Below, piece by piece: positions 55,334 through 62,350 of a stretch of DNA of 64,000 bases (its first letter is position 1; every line of letters starts with the position of its first letter). Under the pieces are notes generated by a model. It searched no databases. It had not been told where the DNA came from and was given only the letters and a program-made list of their open reading frames with translations. The stretch is from Rubellimicrobium thermophilum DSM 16684 (GTDB lineage: Bacteria; Pseudomonadota; Alphaproteobacteria; Rhodobacterales; Rhodobacteraceae): NCBI RefSeq assembly GCF_000442315.1, contig NZ_KE557320.1:1165217-1229216 (forward strand), read 5' to 3'. Made by a program: the position numbers and the translations under genes.

Positions 55334-55756
55334 ATGACCCCCGTCCCCTACCTGTTCTTCAACGGCTGCACCGAGGAGGCGCTGCGCAGCTACGCCCGCA
55401 TCTTCGGCTCGCCCGAGCCCGAGCTCCTGCGCGTGGGCCAGTCGCCCGAGACCGCGATAGGCGGCGACCCGGAGGCGATCCTGCACGGATCGGTCCGCAT
55501 CGGGGATGGCCTGCTCTACGCCTCGGACTGGTCGGGAGCCGAGCCGATGGCCGGCGTCTGCATCGCCGTGACGGGCCGCGACGAGGGCGAGAGCCGTCGC
55601 CTCTTCGACGCGCTGGCCGAGGGGGGCACGGTCGTCATGCCCCTTGAGCGCACCTTCTGGTCGCCGGCCTTCGGGCAGGTCACGGACCGCTGGGGCACGC
55701 GCTGGATGATCGACACCGAATCGCCCACCGAAGAATCGCCCGCCGAAGACGCCTGA
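55334..55756 (+). CDS. VOC family protein (PhnB/3-demethylubiquinone methyltransferase-like fold), copy 1
   Basis: A 140-residue protein from ATG 55334: MTPVPYLFFNGCTEEALRSY, then HGSVRIGDGLLYASDW and VVMPLERTFWSPAFGQVTDRWGTRWMID. This is the PhnB-type glyoxalase fold with the T-F-W-x-x-x-x-G-x-x-x-D-x-x-G-x-x-W ending. These proteins carry neither a reliable metal-binding set nor a known general substrate. A paralogue follows 18 bp downstream, so the pair is probably co-transcribed. Confidence 0.85.
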   Translation: MTPVPYLFFNGCTEEALRSYARIFGSPEPELLRVGQSPETAIGGDPEAILHGSVRIGDGLLYASDWSGAEPMAGVCIAVTGRDEGESRRLFDALAEGGTVVMPLERTFWSPAFGQVTDRWGTRWMIDTESPTEESPAEDA

Positions 55757-55774
55757 GCCGCAGGACAGATCGCC

Positions 55775-56227
55775 ATGCCCACCCCCTACCTCCACTTCCA
55801 GGGCCGCTGCGCCGAAGCGCTGACCTTCTACGCCGAGGTGTTCGGCGCCCCGCCCCCATGCTCATGCGCCATGCCGACAGCCCCGACGCGCCCGAGGCGT
55901 GGCGTGGCACGCCCCATGTCATGCATGGGGATGTCCATCTGCCCGACGGCCCGCTGATGGCCTCGGACTTTCCCCCCGGCATGGAGGGCGACCCGCAGAA
56001 GGCCGTGTCGGTCATGCAGGCGCTGCCGGACCGCGCAGCGGTGCAGGCCGTCTTCGACCGGCTCTCGGAAGGCGGCGACGTCGTCCAGCCCCGTGCAGGA
56101 GACCTTCTTCGCCCCCGCCTTCGCGATGCTGCGCGACCGCTTCGGCACGCACTGGATCCTCATGGCCCCGCCCCGCGCCGCCCCCGCCGGGGCGGCCAGG
56201 CCGGTGGAAGCGGGCGCAGGGCCCTGA
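55775..56227 (+). CDS. VOC family protein, copy 2 (two frameshifts as sequenced)
   Basis: ATG 55775 ([20 protein letters not shown]), a paralogue of the preceding gene. The CCCCC run 55853-55857 lacks one base ([20 protein letters not shown] when corrected). The CCCC run 56089-56092 has one too many ([20 protein letters not shown] when corrected). The two indels cancel, giving 150 residues. Family motifs: [20 protein letters not shown] and [16 protein letters not shown]. The C-terminal 25 residues are Ala/Pro-rich. Function unknown; a tandem duplicate of the upstream VOC gene. Confidence 0.85.
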
Positions 56228-56255
56228 GGGCGCGGCCTGCGAGGGCGCGGCCTGC
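56226..56255. repeat. Two tandem 15-bp copies upstream of trpA
   Basis: GAGGGCGCGGCCTGC occurs twice in perfect tandem at 56226-56240 and 56241-56255, beginning in the stop codon of the second VOC gene and 57 bp before trpA. No function is assigned. Confidence 0.85.
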
Positions 56256-56311
56256 CTTGCCTTTCGCCGCCCTCTCGCGCAAATCCGACCGGACACCGAG
56301 GGGAGGCCGGG

Positions 56312-57101
56312 ATGGGGCGGATCGAGGAAACCTTCGCAAGGCTGCACCGCGAGGGCCGCAAGGCCTTTGTCGCCTACATCATGGCAGGCGACCCGGACTA
56401 CGAGACCTCGCGCGCCGTGGCGCTCGGCCTGCCCGATGCGGGGTGGACATCGTCGAGCTGGGCACCCCTTCACCGACCCGATGGCCGACGGGCCGACCAT
56501 CCAGATGGCCGGACAGCGCGCCCTGGCCGGCGGGCAGACGATGGAGCGCACCCTGGCCATCGCCCGCGACCTGCGTGCACGTCACCCCGCGACGCCCATC
56601 GTCTGGATGGGCTACTACAACCCCATCCATGCCATGGGCGTGCCGCGCTTCCTGCAGGCCGCGAAGGAGGCGGGAATCGACGGGCTGATCGTCGTGGATC
56701 TGCCGCCCGAGGAAGACGGCGAGCTCTGCCTGCCGGCCCGGGCCGCCGGGCTCGACTTCATCCGCCTTGCCACGCCCACCACCGACGATGCCCGTCTGCC
56801 TGCGGTGCTGCGCAACAGTTCGGGCTTCGTCTACTACGTCTCGATCACCGGGATCACGGGCGCCGCCGCCCCCGAGGCCGCCACCGTCGGCCCCGATGTG
56901 GCGCGGATCAAGGCCGCGACCGATCTGCCCGTGGTCGTGGGGTTCGGCATCCGCAGCCCCGAGGCCGCCCGCAGCATCGCCGCCCTGGCCGATGGGGCGG
57001 TCGTCGGATCCGCCATCGTCGCCCGGATGGGAAAGGGCGAACGCCCCGAAGCCGTGCTGGATTTCGTCCGCAGCCTGGCTGAAGGGGTGCATGACGCCTG
57101 A
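56312..57101 (+). CDS. trpA: Tryptophan synthase alpha subunit (two frameshifts as sequenced)
   Basis: Cleaves indole-3-glycerol phosphate to indole and glyceraldehyde 3-phosphate; the indole passes to TrpB. ATG 56312 follows GGGAGG. The catalytic Glu and Asp are in [20 protein letters not shown] once two missing bases are restored (GGGG 56440-56443 and CCCC 56465-56468 each lack one). Corrected length is 263 residues. Other signatures: [77 protein letters not shown]. No trpB is adjacent in the window, so trpA is separated from its partner or trpB lies elsewhere. Confidence 0.95.
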
Positions 57102-57565
57102 CCGCGTCGCGGGCGACGCCACAGGCGGCAGGAGCGGACAGGCCGGCAGGGCCGGCAGGGCATGGGCCGGCCTGGGGCCGGTCAGGGCCGCACGGGCGCG
57201 GCCGGCGAAATCGCTCCATGCGCGGGGGGGATGGGGCCGGTCCGGCCGCGGGCGGAACCCCCGGCGCGGGGGCAGCGCCACCCCGGCGATCGCGGCCGCG
57301 CGGGCCGCCAGCAGCCGCTGGAGCGGCGGGGGCGCGGCATGACGGGTGGCAGCAGGCATGGGCGGTCCTTTCTGGCGATGAACAATCCCCCCCCTCATGC
57401 CGCATCAAGGGTTGACAAATCCTTTGCGCAACGCGCGCTCCGGGGGCGATCCGCGCAACACCCCCGGCAACAGCGCCGCGCCGCGCGCGCCCGCCACGGC
57501 CCCGCCCGGCATGGACGGACCGTGACGGGACTGATAGGGATTCCGCGCCCTTAGAGGAAGCCGCC
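57102..57565. other. 464-bp gap between trpA and lldD
   Basis: No confirmed gene. On the minus strand an ATG at 57359 with AAAGGA about 7 bases upstream opens a frame reading MPAATRHAAPPPLQRLLAAR and running to WSDFAGRARAALTGPRPAHA. It has no stop before it enters trpA antisense, so either it is spurious or another indel removed the stop. G/C-rich imperfect repeats of GGCCGGCAGGGCC type fill 57130-57190. A TTGACA at 57412-57417 has no matching -10. Confidence 0.4.
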
Positions 57566-58742
57566 ATGCCCGTCATCGCCGAGATTGCCGATCTCAAGCG
57601 CCTCCATCGCCGGCGCACGCCGCGCATGTTCTACGATTACTGCGAATCGGGATCCTGGTCGGAGCAGACCTTTCGCGACAATACCGCCGATTTCGCGCGC
57701 CTGCGCTTTCGCCAGCGCGTCGCGGTGGACATGTCGAACCGCTCGCTCGCCTCGACCATGCTGGGCGAGCGGGTGACGATGCCCGTGGGCCTCGCGCCGA
57801 TCGGGAGCCTCGGGATGCAGGCGGCGGATGGCGAGATCAAGGCCGCCCGGGCCGCTGCCCGCTTCGGGGTTCCCTTCATCCTGTCCACGATGTCCGTCTG
57901 CTCGATCGAGGACGTGGCCGAGCATGTCCCCGAGAAGCCCTTCTGGTTCCAGCTCTATGTCATGCAGGATCAGGGCTTTGTCGACGAGATCATCGCCCGG
58001 GCCAAGGCGGCGCGCTGTTCGGCGCTGGTGCTGACGCTGGATCTGCAGATCCTCGGGCAGCGGCACAAGGATCTGCACAACGGCCTGTCCACGCCGCCCA
58101 GGCTGACGCTGCGCAACATGGCCGATTTCGCGACGCGGCTGCGCTGGTCCTGGGGCATGGCGCGCACAAGGCGGCGCACCTTCCGCAACATCGTCGGCCA
58201 TGCACGGGATGTGGGGAATCTCGCCTCGCTGTCCGCCTGGGCCAACGAGCAGTTCGATCCGCGGCTCGACTGGGCCAAGGTGGAGCGCATCCGCGCGCAA
58301 TGGGGCGGCAAATTCGTCATCAAGGGCATCCTCGACCCGGAGGATGCCCGCCTGGCCGTGCAGGCGGGGGCCGATGCCATCGTCGTGAGCAATCACGGGG
58401 GGGCGGCAGCTCGACGGCGCGCTGTCGTCGATCCGCATGCTGCCCTCGATCGTGCGGGCGGTGAAGGGCCAGACGGAGATCTGGCTCGATTCGGGGATCC
58501 GCTCGGGGCAGGACGTGCTCAAGGCCGTCGCGCTGGGGGCAGATGCGACGCTGATCGGCCGGGCCTATGTGCACGGGCTCGGCGCGATGGGCGAGGAGGG
58601 GGTGATGCGCGCGCTCGAAATCATCCGCCGCGAGATGGATCTGACCATGGCGCTATGCGGGCGCCGCGACATCCGCGCCGTGGGGCGCGACATCCTTCTG
58701 GTGCCGCGCGACTTCGAGGGCGACTGGGCGGACGGCGCCTAG
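57566..58742 (+). CDS. lldD: FMN-dependent alpha-hydroxy acid dehydrogenase, L-lactate dehydrogenase type (frameshifted as sequenced)
   Basis: ATG 57566 (MPVIAEIADLKRLHRRRTPR). TIM-barrel FMN enzyme: MFYDYCESGSWSEQTFRDN, MPVGLAPIGSLGMQAADGE, STMSVCSIEDVAEHVPEKPF-WFQLYV, the active site IVVSNHGGRQLDGA, then WLDSGIRSGQDVLKAVALGA. One extra G in the seven-G run 58397-58403 breaks the frame in the active-site NHGGRQLDGA motif; removing it gives 391 residues, as for LldD. It oxidises L-lactate or a related 2-hydroxy acid, passing electrons to quinone. The stop overlaps that of the convergent monooxygenase gene. Confidence 0.93.
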
Positions 58743-59086
58743 CCGCGCGATCCCGATGGCGGCTGGCGTCCGAACACCCCCGCCACCTCGACCATCACCG
58801 GCTCGAAGCTGCGGCAGAGCGCGGCAATGGCGCGGTTGCGCTCGCGCATCTCGGGGGTGCGCAGCATCGCCTGATAATCCTCGCGCCGCGCCCATTGGGA
58901 ATAGTTGACGACCCGCGTCCGCGCATCGTTGACATGCAGCGCCGCGCCGAGGAACCCGGGCTGCTGCGCGATGCATTCGCGCAGCGCCGCCTCCAGGGCC
59001 TCCAGCAGGTCGAAGCAGGTCGCCGGCGAGGTCTCGAAGGTGGTGATGACGGTCTGGCCGGCAAAGTCCGGGCGGATCTCGGGCAT
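58739..59086 (-). CDS. Antibiotic-biosynthesis-monooxygenase (ABM) domain protein
   Basis: A 115-residue protein from ATG 59086 (MPEIRPDFAGQTVITTFETS) with GGGAGG upstream. A single ferredoxin-like ABM domain: ATCFDLLEALEAALRECIAQQPGFLGAALHVN, VVNYSQWARREDYQAMLRTPE. Such proteins can be heme-degrading or quinone monooxygenases or have no enzymatic role; nothing specific is seen here. Its TAG (58739-58741) is interleaved with the lldD stop on the other strand. Confidence 0.85.
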   Translation of the reverse strand: MPEIRPDFAGQTVITTFETSPATCFDLLEALEAALRECIAQQPGFLGAALHVNDARTRVVNYSQWARREDYQAMLRTPEMRERNRAIAALCRSFEPVMVEVAGVFGRQPPSGSRG

Positions 59087-59221
59087 GGGCGCCTCCCTTC
59101 CAGTCCGGTCCAGCATCGCATGGGCGGGGGCGGCGGGCCAAGCCCGAACCCGGCCGCAACCCTTGTGCTGCCGCGGCAGAAGCGGCTAACCCTCTGCCCG
59201 ATCAACCGGAAGGGATCCGTC

Positions 59222-59623
59222 ATGACCGCCCGCGACACCGTCCTGGCCTATTACGAGGCCTTCAACCGCGCCGACTGGGAGGGGATGCTCGCCCAGCTGA
59301 CCGACGACATCGAACATCACGTCAACGAGGGGAAGATCCGCCGCGGCAAGGACCTCTTCCGGGAATTCCTGGCCCATATGGACCGCTGTTATAGCGAACG
59401 GCTCGAGGACATCGTCGTCATGGCCTCCGAAGACGGCACCCGCGCCGCGGCGGAATTCACCGTGCACGGCACCTACAAGGCGACCGATGCCGGCCTGCCC
59501 GAGGCCCGGGGCCAGACCTATGTCCTGCCCGCCGGCGCCTTCTTCACGCTGAAGGACGGGCGCATCGCCCGTGTGACGACCTATTACAACCTCGCCGACT
59601 GGATCGCCCAGGTTTCGCGATGA
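59222..59623 (+). CDS. SnoaL-like/ketosteroid isomerase-related protein
   Basis: A 133-residue NTF2-fold protein from ATG 59222 (MTARDTVLAYYEAFNRADWE). DIEHHVNEGKIRRGKDLFREFLAHM and the end TLKDGRIARVTTYYNLADWIAQV are typical of the ketosteroid isomerase-related family (TIGR02096). No substrate is known. Its stop overlaps the ATG of the GNAT gene (ATGA), so the two make a small operon. Confidence 0.88.
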   Translation: MTARDTVLAYYEAFNRADWEGMLAQLTDDIEHHVNEGKIRRGKDLFREFLAHMDRCYSERLEDIVVMASEDGTRAAAEFTVHGTYKATDAGLPEARGQTYVLPAGAFFTLKDGRIARVTTYYNLADWIAQVSR

Positions 59624-60225
59624 CACTGCTTGTCCGGCCCCTCGCCCGGGAGGAGATCGCCGCCCGCCTGCCCGATCTGGCCGCGCTGCGCATCCGCGTC
59701 TTTGCCGACTGGCCCTATCTCTATGACGGCGATACCGCCTATGAGGAACGCTATCTGCGCAGCTATGCCGAAAGCGCAGGGGCGGTCGTGGTGGGCGCCT
59801 TCGACGGGGACCGGCTGGTGGGCGCGGCGACGGGCACGCCGATGGAGGATCACGCCGCCGAGTTCTCCGCCCCCCTGGCCGCGGCGGGCATCGCCCCGGC
59901 CGAGGCCTTCTACTGCGCCGAATCGGTCCTGCTGCCCGATTATCGCGGGCGCGGCATCGGCCATCGCTTCTTCGACCTGCGCGAGGATCAGGCCCGCGCG
60001 CTCGGCCGCCGCTGGTCGGTGTTCTGCGCCGTGATCCGCCCCCCGGATCACCCGGCGCGACCGGCCGCCTATCGCCCGCTCGATTCCTTCTGGCGCAGGC
60101 GGGGCTATGCCCCCCTGCCCGGCGCCGTCGCCCGCTTCCGCTGGCGCGACCATGGCGATGCGGAGGAGACGGAAAAGCCCCTCCAGATCTGGCTGCGCGA
60201 TTTGTCCGCGCCGGCGGGAACCTGA
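59620..60225 (+). CDS. GNAT family N-acetyltransferase
   Basis: A 201-residue protein from ATG 59620. The acetyl-CoA-binding motif is [23 protein letters not shown]. Preceding [21 protein letters not shown] and following [20 protein letters not shown] also fit the GNAT fold. The acceptor is unknown. It is translationally coupled to the SnoaL-like gene. Its last codons overlap the -35 element of the csbD promoter. Confidence 0.87.
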   Translation: MTLLVRPLAREEIAARLPDLAALRIRVFADWPYLYDGDTAYEERYLRSYAESAGAVVVGAFDGDRLVGAATGTPMEDHAAEFSAPLAAAGIAPAEAFYCAESVLLPDYRGRGIGHRFFDLREDQARALGRRWSVFCAVIRPPDHPARPAAYRPLDSFWRRRGYAPLPGAVARFRWRDHGDAEETEKPLQIWLRDLSAPAGT

Positions 60226-60241
60226 TCCGGGCTGGCGCGTT
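60217..60241 (+). promoter_or_regulatory. EcfG-type general-stress promoter in front of csbD
   Basis: GGAAC (60217-60221), 16 bases, then CGTT (60238-60241) matches the alphaproteobacterial EcfG sigma-factor consensus GGAAC-N16/17-CGTT. It is 34 bp upstream of the csbD start. CsbD is a general stress gene, which strengthens the match. Confidence 0.65.
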
Positions 60242-60275
60242 CTGCTCCCGACGATCGAAACGGGAGATTCCGATC

Positions 60276-60455
60276 ATGGCGAATGAAAGCCATATCAAGG
60301 GCGCCGCGAACACCATCGCCGGCAAGATCAAGGAAGGCGTGGGCAAGCTGACCGGCAACCCGGAGCTCGAGGCCGAAGGCAAGGCCGAGCAGGTCAAGGG
60401 CAAGGTCCAGAAGACCTGGGGCGACGTGAAGGATGCCGCCTCCGGCAAGAGCTGA
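60276..60455 (+). CDS. csbD: CsbD family stress protein
   Basis: A 59-residue highly charged protein from ATG 60276 ([20 protein letters not shown]), GGGAGA upstream. The repeated pattern K-G-x-x-x-x-x-A-G-K-I-K-E and [15 protein letters not shown] is the CsbD signature. The protein is soluble and probably helical. In Bacillus it is sigma-B dependent; in alphaproteobacteria homologues are among EcfG-regulated genes. Molecular function is unknown. A promoter of EcfG type precedes it and a strong terminator follows. Confidence 0.92.
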   Translation: MANESHIKGAANTIAGKIKEGVGKLTGNPELEAEGKAEQVKGKVQKTWGDVKDAASGKS

Positions 60456-60481
60456 CCGGACGGCCCGAAAGTGACGAGTGC

Positions 60482-60507
60482 GGGGCGCCTTCGGGCGCCC
60501 CTTTTTT
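60482..60507 (+). terminator. Rho-independent terminator after csbD
   Basis: GGGGCGCC-TTCG-GGCGCCCC followed by TTTTTT: an 8-bp perfect stem with a UUCG tetraloop, 27 bp after the csbD stop. Confidence 0.95.
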
Positions 60508-60766
60508 CGTGGTTCCTTCCGCGGCGCCGATCCCTTTGCGGATCCTTCATGGCCCGGGATGGTCGGGGATGGCCCGGGATGGTCCGGGATGGTCGGGGGG
60601 CGCGGTCCGCAGGGGCCTGCGCCCCACCCGCCCGGATCCTGCCCTGGGGGGCCGGGTCCGGGCGGGATGTCGGGCGGGGTGATGACGGCGGGGTGATGAC
60701 GGCGGGGTGATGACGGGGCCTGCGGCGATGCGGATGCTGGAGCGATCCGGGCCGCGGGCCGCTTTC
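60508..60766. other. Repeat-rich intergenic region between csbD and the HPF-like gene
   Basis: No gene seen. GGGATGG recurs every 10 bp four times (60556-60592). A 14-bp unit GGCGGGGTGATGAC is present in three perfect tandem copies (60673-60714). Both arrays are non-coding here. Confidence 0.6.
60673..60714. repeat. Three perfect tandem copies of a 14-bp unit
   Basis: GGCGGGGTGATGAC at 60673-60686, 60687-60700 and 60701-60714. It lies downstream of the HPF-like gene on the opposite strand. Confidence 0.9.
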
Positions 60767-61114
60767 TCAGGCCCCGCCGCCGCGGATGCTGTCGCCCCCC
60801 TTCGTCTCCGAGCGCCGCCCCAGAACACTGTCGAGCTGCCGCGCCATCTTGCGGCCGGCGCCCAGGGCGGCCTCCAGGGGATCGCCGGCAAGATGCGTCA
60901 CGCCCAGCGGATCGAGCCCGGCAGGCCGCGCCTCGATCGCACAGCGGATGTCGCTGTCGGTGCTGCGCGCGGCACTGTCGTCGCTCAGATGGATCTCGAT
61001 CCGCGTCAGACTGTCCTCGAACCGGGCGAGGATGCCGCGGATCTGCTCCTCGATATGCAGCGCCGTGGAGGCATCGAGGGTGACATTGTCGCCGCTGTTG
61101 ATCTGGATCTGCAT
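60767..61114 (-). CDS. HPF/RaiA-family ribosome-associated protein
   Basis: A 115-residue protein. ATG 61114 (MQIQINSGDNVTLDASTALH) is preferred over ATG 61120 because of spacing to GGAAAGG. The sequence EQIRGILARFEDSLTRIEIHLSDDSAARSTDSDIRCAIEAR follows the sigma-54 modulation/S30EA N-terminal domain. The C-terminal part (THLAGDPLEAALGAGRKMAR) is also typical of short HPF-like proteins in proteobacteria. These bind the decoding centre of stalled ribosomes. The long-form C-terminal dimerisation domain is absent. Confidence 0.8.
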   Translation of the reverse strand: MQIQINSGDNVTLDASTALHIEEQIRGILARFEDSLTRIEIHLSDDSAARSTDSDIRCAIEARPAGLDPLGVTHLAGDPLEAALGAGRKMARQLDSVLGRRSETKGGDSIRGGGA

Positions 61115-61204
61115 GAACATGGGCCTTTCCGGTTTTGCCGGACCAACCCCCGGAGCGGCGGCGGGGTTCCCCTGGGCGCCCTTCCGGCCCCCGGCTCTGC
61201 CCCT

Positions 61205-61276
61205 GTGGCCTTGCCCGTGGCCTTGCCCGTGGCCTTTGCTGCGGCCTTCGCTGCGGCCTTTGCTGCGGCCTTCGCT
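61205..61276. repeat. Six-unit 12-bp minisatellite between the HPF-like and exonuclease genes
   Basis: Units GTGGCCTTGCCC (61205-61216, 61217-61228), GTGGCCTTTGCT (61229-61240), GCGGCCTTCGCT (61241-61252), GCGGCCTTTGCT (61253-61264), GCGGCCTTCGCT (61265-61276). On the minus strand one frame reads K-A-A-A-K-A-A-A-K-A-T-G-K, a Lys/Ala repeat reminiscent of histone-H1-like tails, but no convincing start or gene context was found. Confidence 0.8.
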
Positions 61277-61321
61277 GCGGCCGCCCTTTCCGCCGCTCCG
61301 GGCCGCGCTATCCTGCGCCTC

Positions 61322-62350
61322 ATGCCCGCCGGACCCGTCCTGACCGTCACCGATTGCGGCCTCTTCTGCCCTGCCGGGGACTTCTTCATCGACCCCTGGC
61401 GTCCGGTGAATCGCGCGCTTGTCACGCATGGGCATGCGGATCATGCCCGCCCCGGGATGGGGGCCTGTCTGGCCACCGATGCCGCCGCCCCCGTCCTGCG
61501 CCACCGTCTGGGGGATATCCGGCTCGAAACGATCCGTTATGGCGAACGGCGCCGCATCGGCGATGCGACCGTCAGCTTCCACCCCGCAGGCCATGTTCCC
61601 GGTTCGGCCCAGATCCGGGTGGAGGTCGGCGGCGAGGTCTGGGTCGTCTCGGGCGACTACAAGCTGGAGGATGACGGTCTTTCGACCCCCTGGGAACCGG
61701 TGCCCTGCCATGTCTTCATCAGCGAATGCACCTTCGGCCTGCCGCTCTACCGCTGGCGTCCGCAGGCCGCGATCGCGCAGGAGATCAATGCCTGGTGGTC
61801 CGCGAATGCCGCCGAAGGGCGCTTCTGCCTGCTCGGCGCCTATGCCCTGGGCAAGGCGCAGCGCCTTCTCTCCCTTCTCGATCCTGCCATCGGGCCGATC
61901 CTGACCCATGGCGCCATCGAGGCGACCACGGCGATCCTGCGCGCACAGGGCCTGCGGCTGCCGGCGACGACACGAGTCGGCGCGGATCCCGACCTCAGGG
62001 CCCATCGCGGGGCGATCGTGCTCTGCCCGCCATCGGCCATCGGGTCGCCCTGGGCACGCCGCTTTGGCGAGGCCCGCACCGCCATCGCCTCGGGCTGGAT
62101 GCAGTTGCGCGGGATCCGCCGGCGACGGGGGGCCGAGAGGGGCTTCGTCCTCTCCGATCATGCCGACTGGCCGGGGCTCAATGCCGCCATCGCGGCCACG
62201 GGCGCGTCCCGCGTCCTCCTCACCCATGGCTTCACTGTCCCCTTCCGCCGCTGGCTGGAGGAACAGGGCCATCAGGCCGGGATCCTCGCCACCGATTACG
62301 GAGAGGAGGACGCCCCCGAACCCGATGCCGCGGCGGGCGGCCCCGCATGA
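61322..62350 (+). CDS. Ligase-associated DNA exonuclease (MBL/beta-CASP-like; TIGR04122-like)
   Basis: A 342-residue protein from ATG 61322. Metal ligands are VTHGHADHARPG (HxHxDH), SFHPAGHVPGSAQIR, VVSGDYKLEDDG and LSDHADW. This sequence layout is the metallo-beta-lactamase nuclease found next to ATP-dependent ligases. The start of the downstream ligase overlaps its stop (ATGA). The pair belongs to a known bacterial module of four genes (exonuclease, ligase, DEXH helicase, PdeM phosphoesterase) implicated in DNA repair. The other two genes would lie beyond the window. Confidence 0.88.
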   Translation: MPAGPVLTVTDCGLFCPAGDFFIDPWRPVNRALVTHGHADHARPGMGACLATDAAAPVLRHRLGDIRLETIRYGERRRIGDATVSFHPAGHVPGSAQIRVEVGGEVWVVSGDYKLEDDGLSTPWEPVPCHVFISECTFGLPLYRWRPQAAIAQEINAWWSANAAEGRFCLLGAYALGKAQRLLSLLDPAIGPILTHGAIEATTAILRAQGLRLPATTRVGADPDLRAHRGAIVLCPPSAIGSPWARRFGEARTAIASGWMQLRGIRRRRGAERGFVLSDHADWPGLNAAIAATGASRVLLTHGFTVPFRRWLEEQGHQAGILATDYGEEDAPEPDAAAGGPA

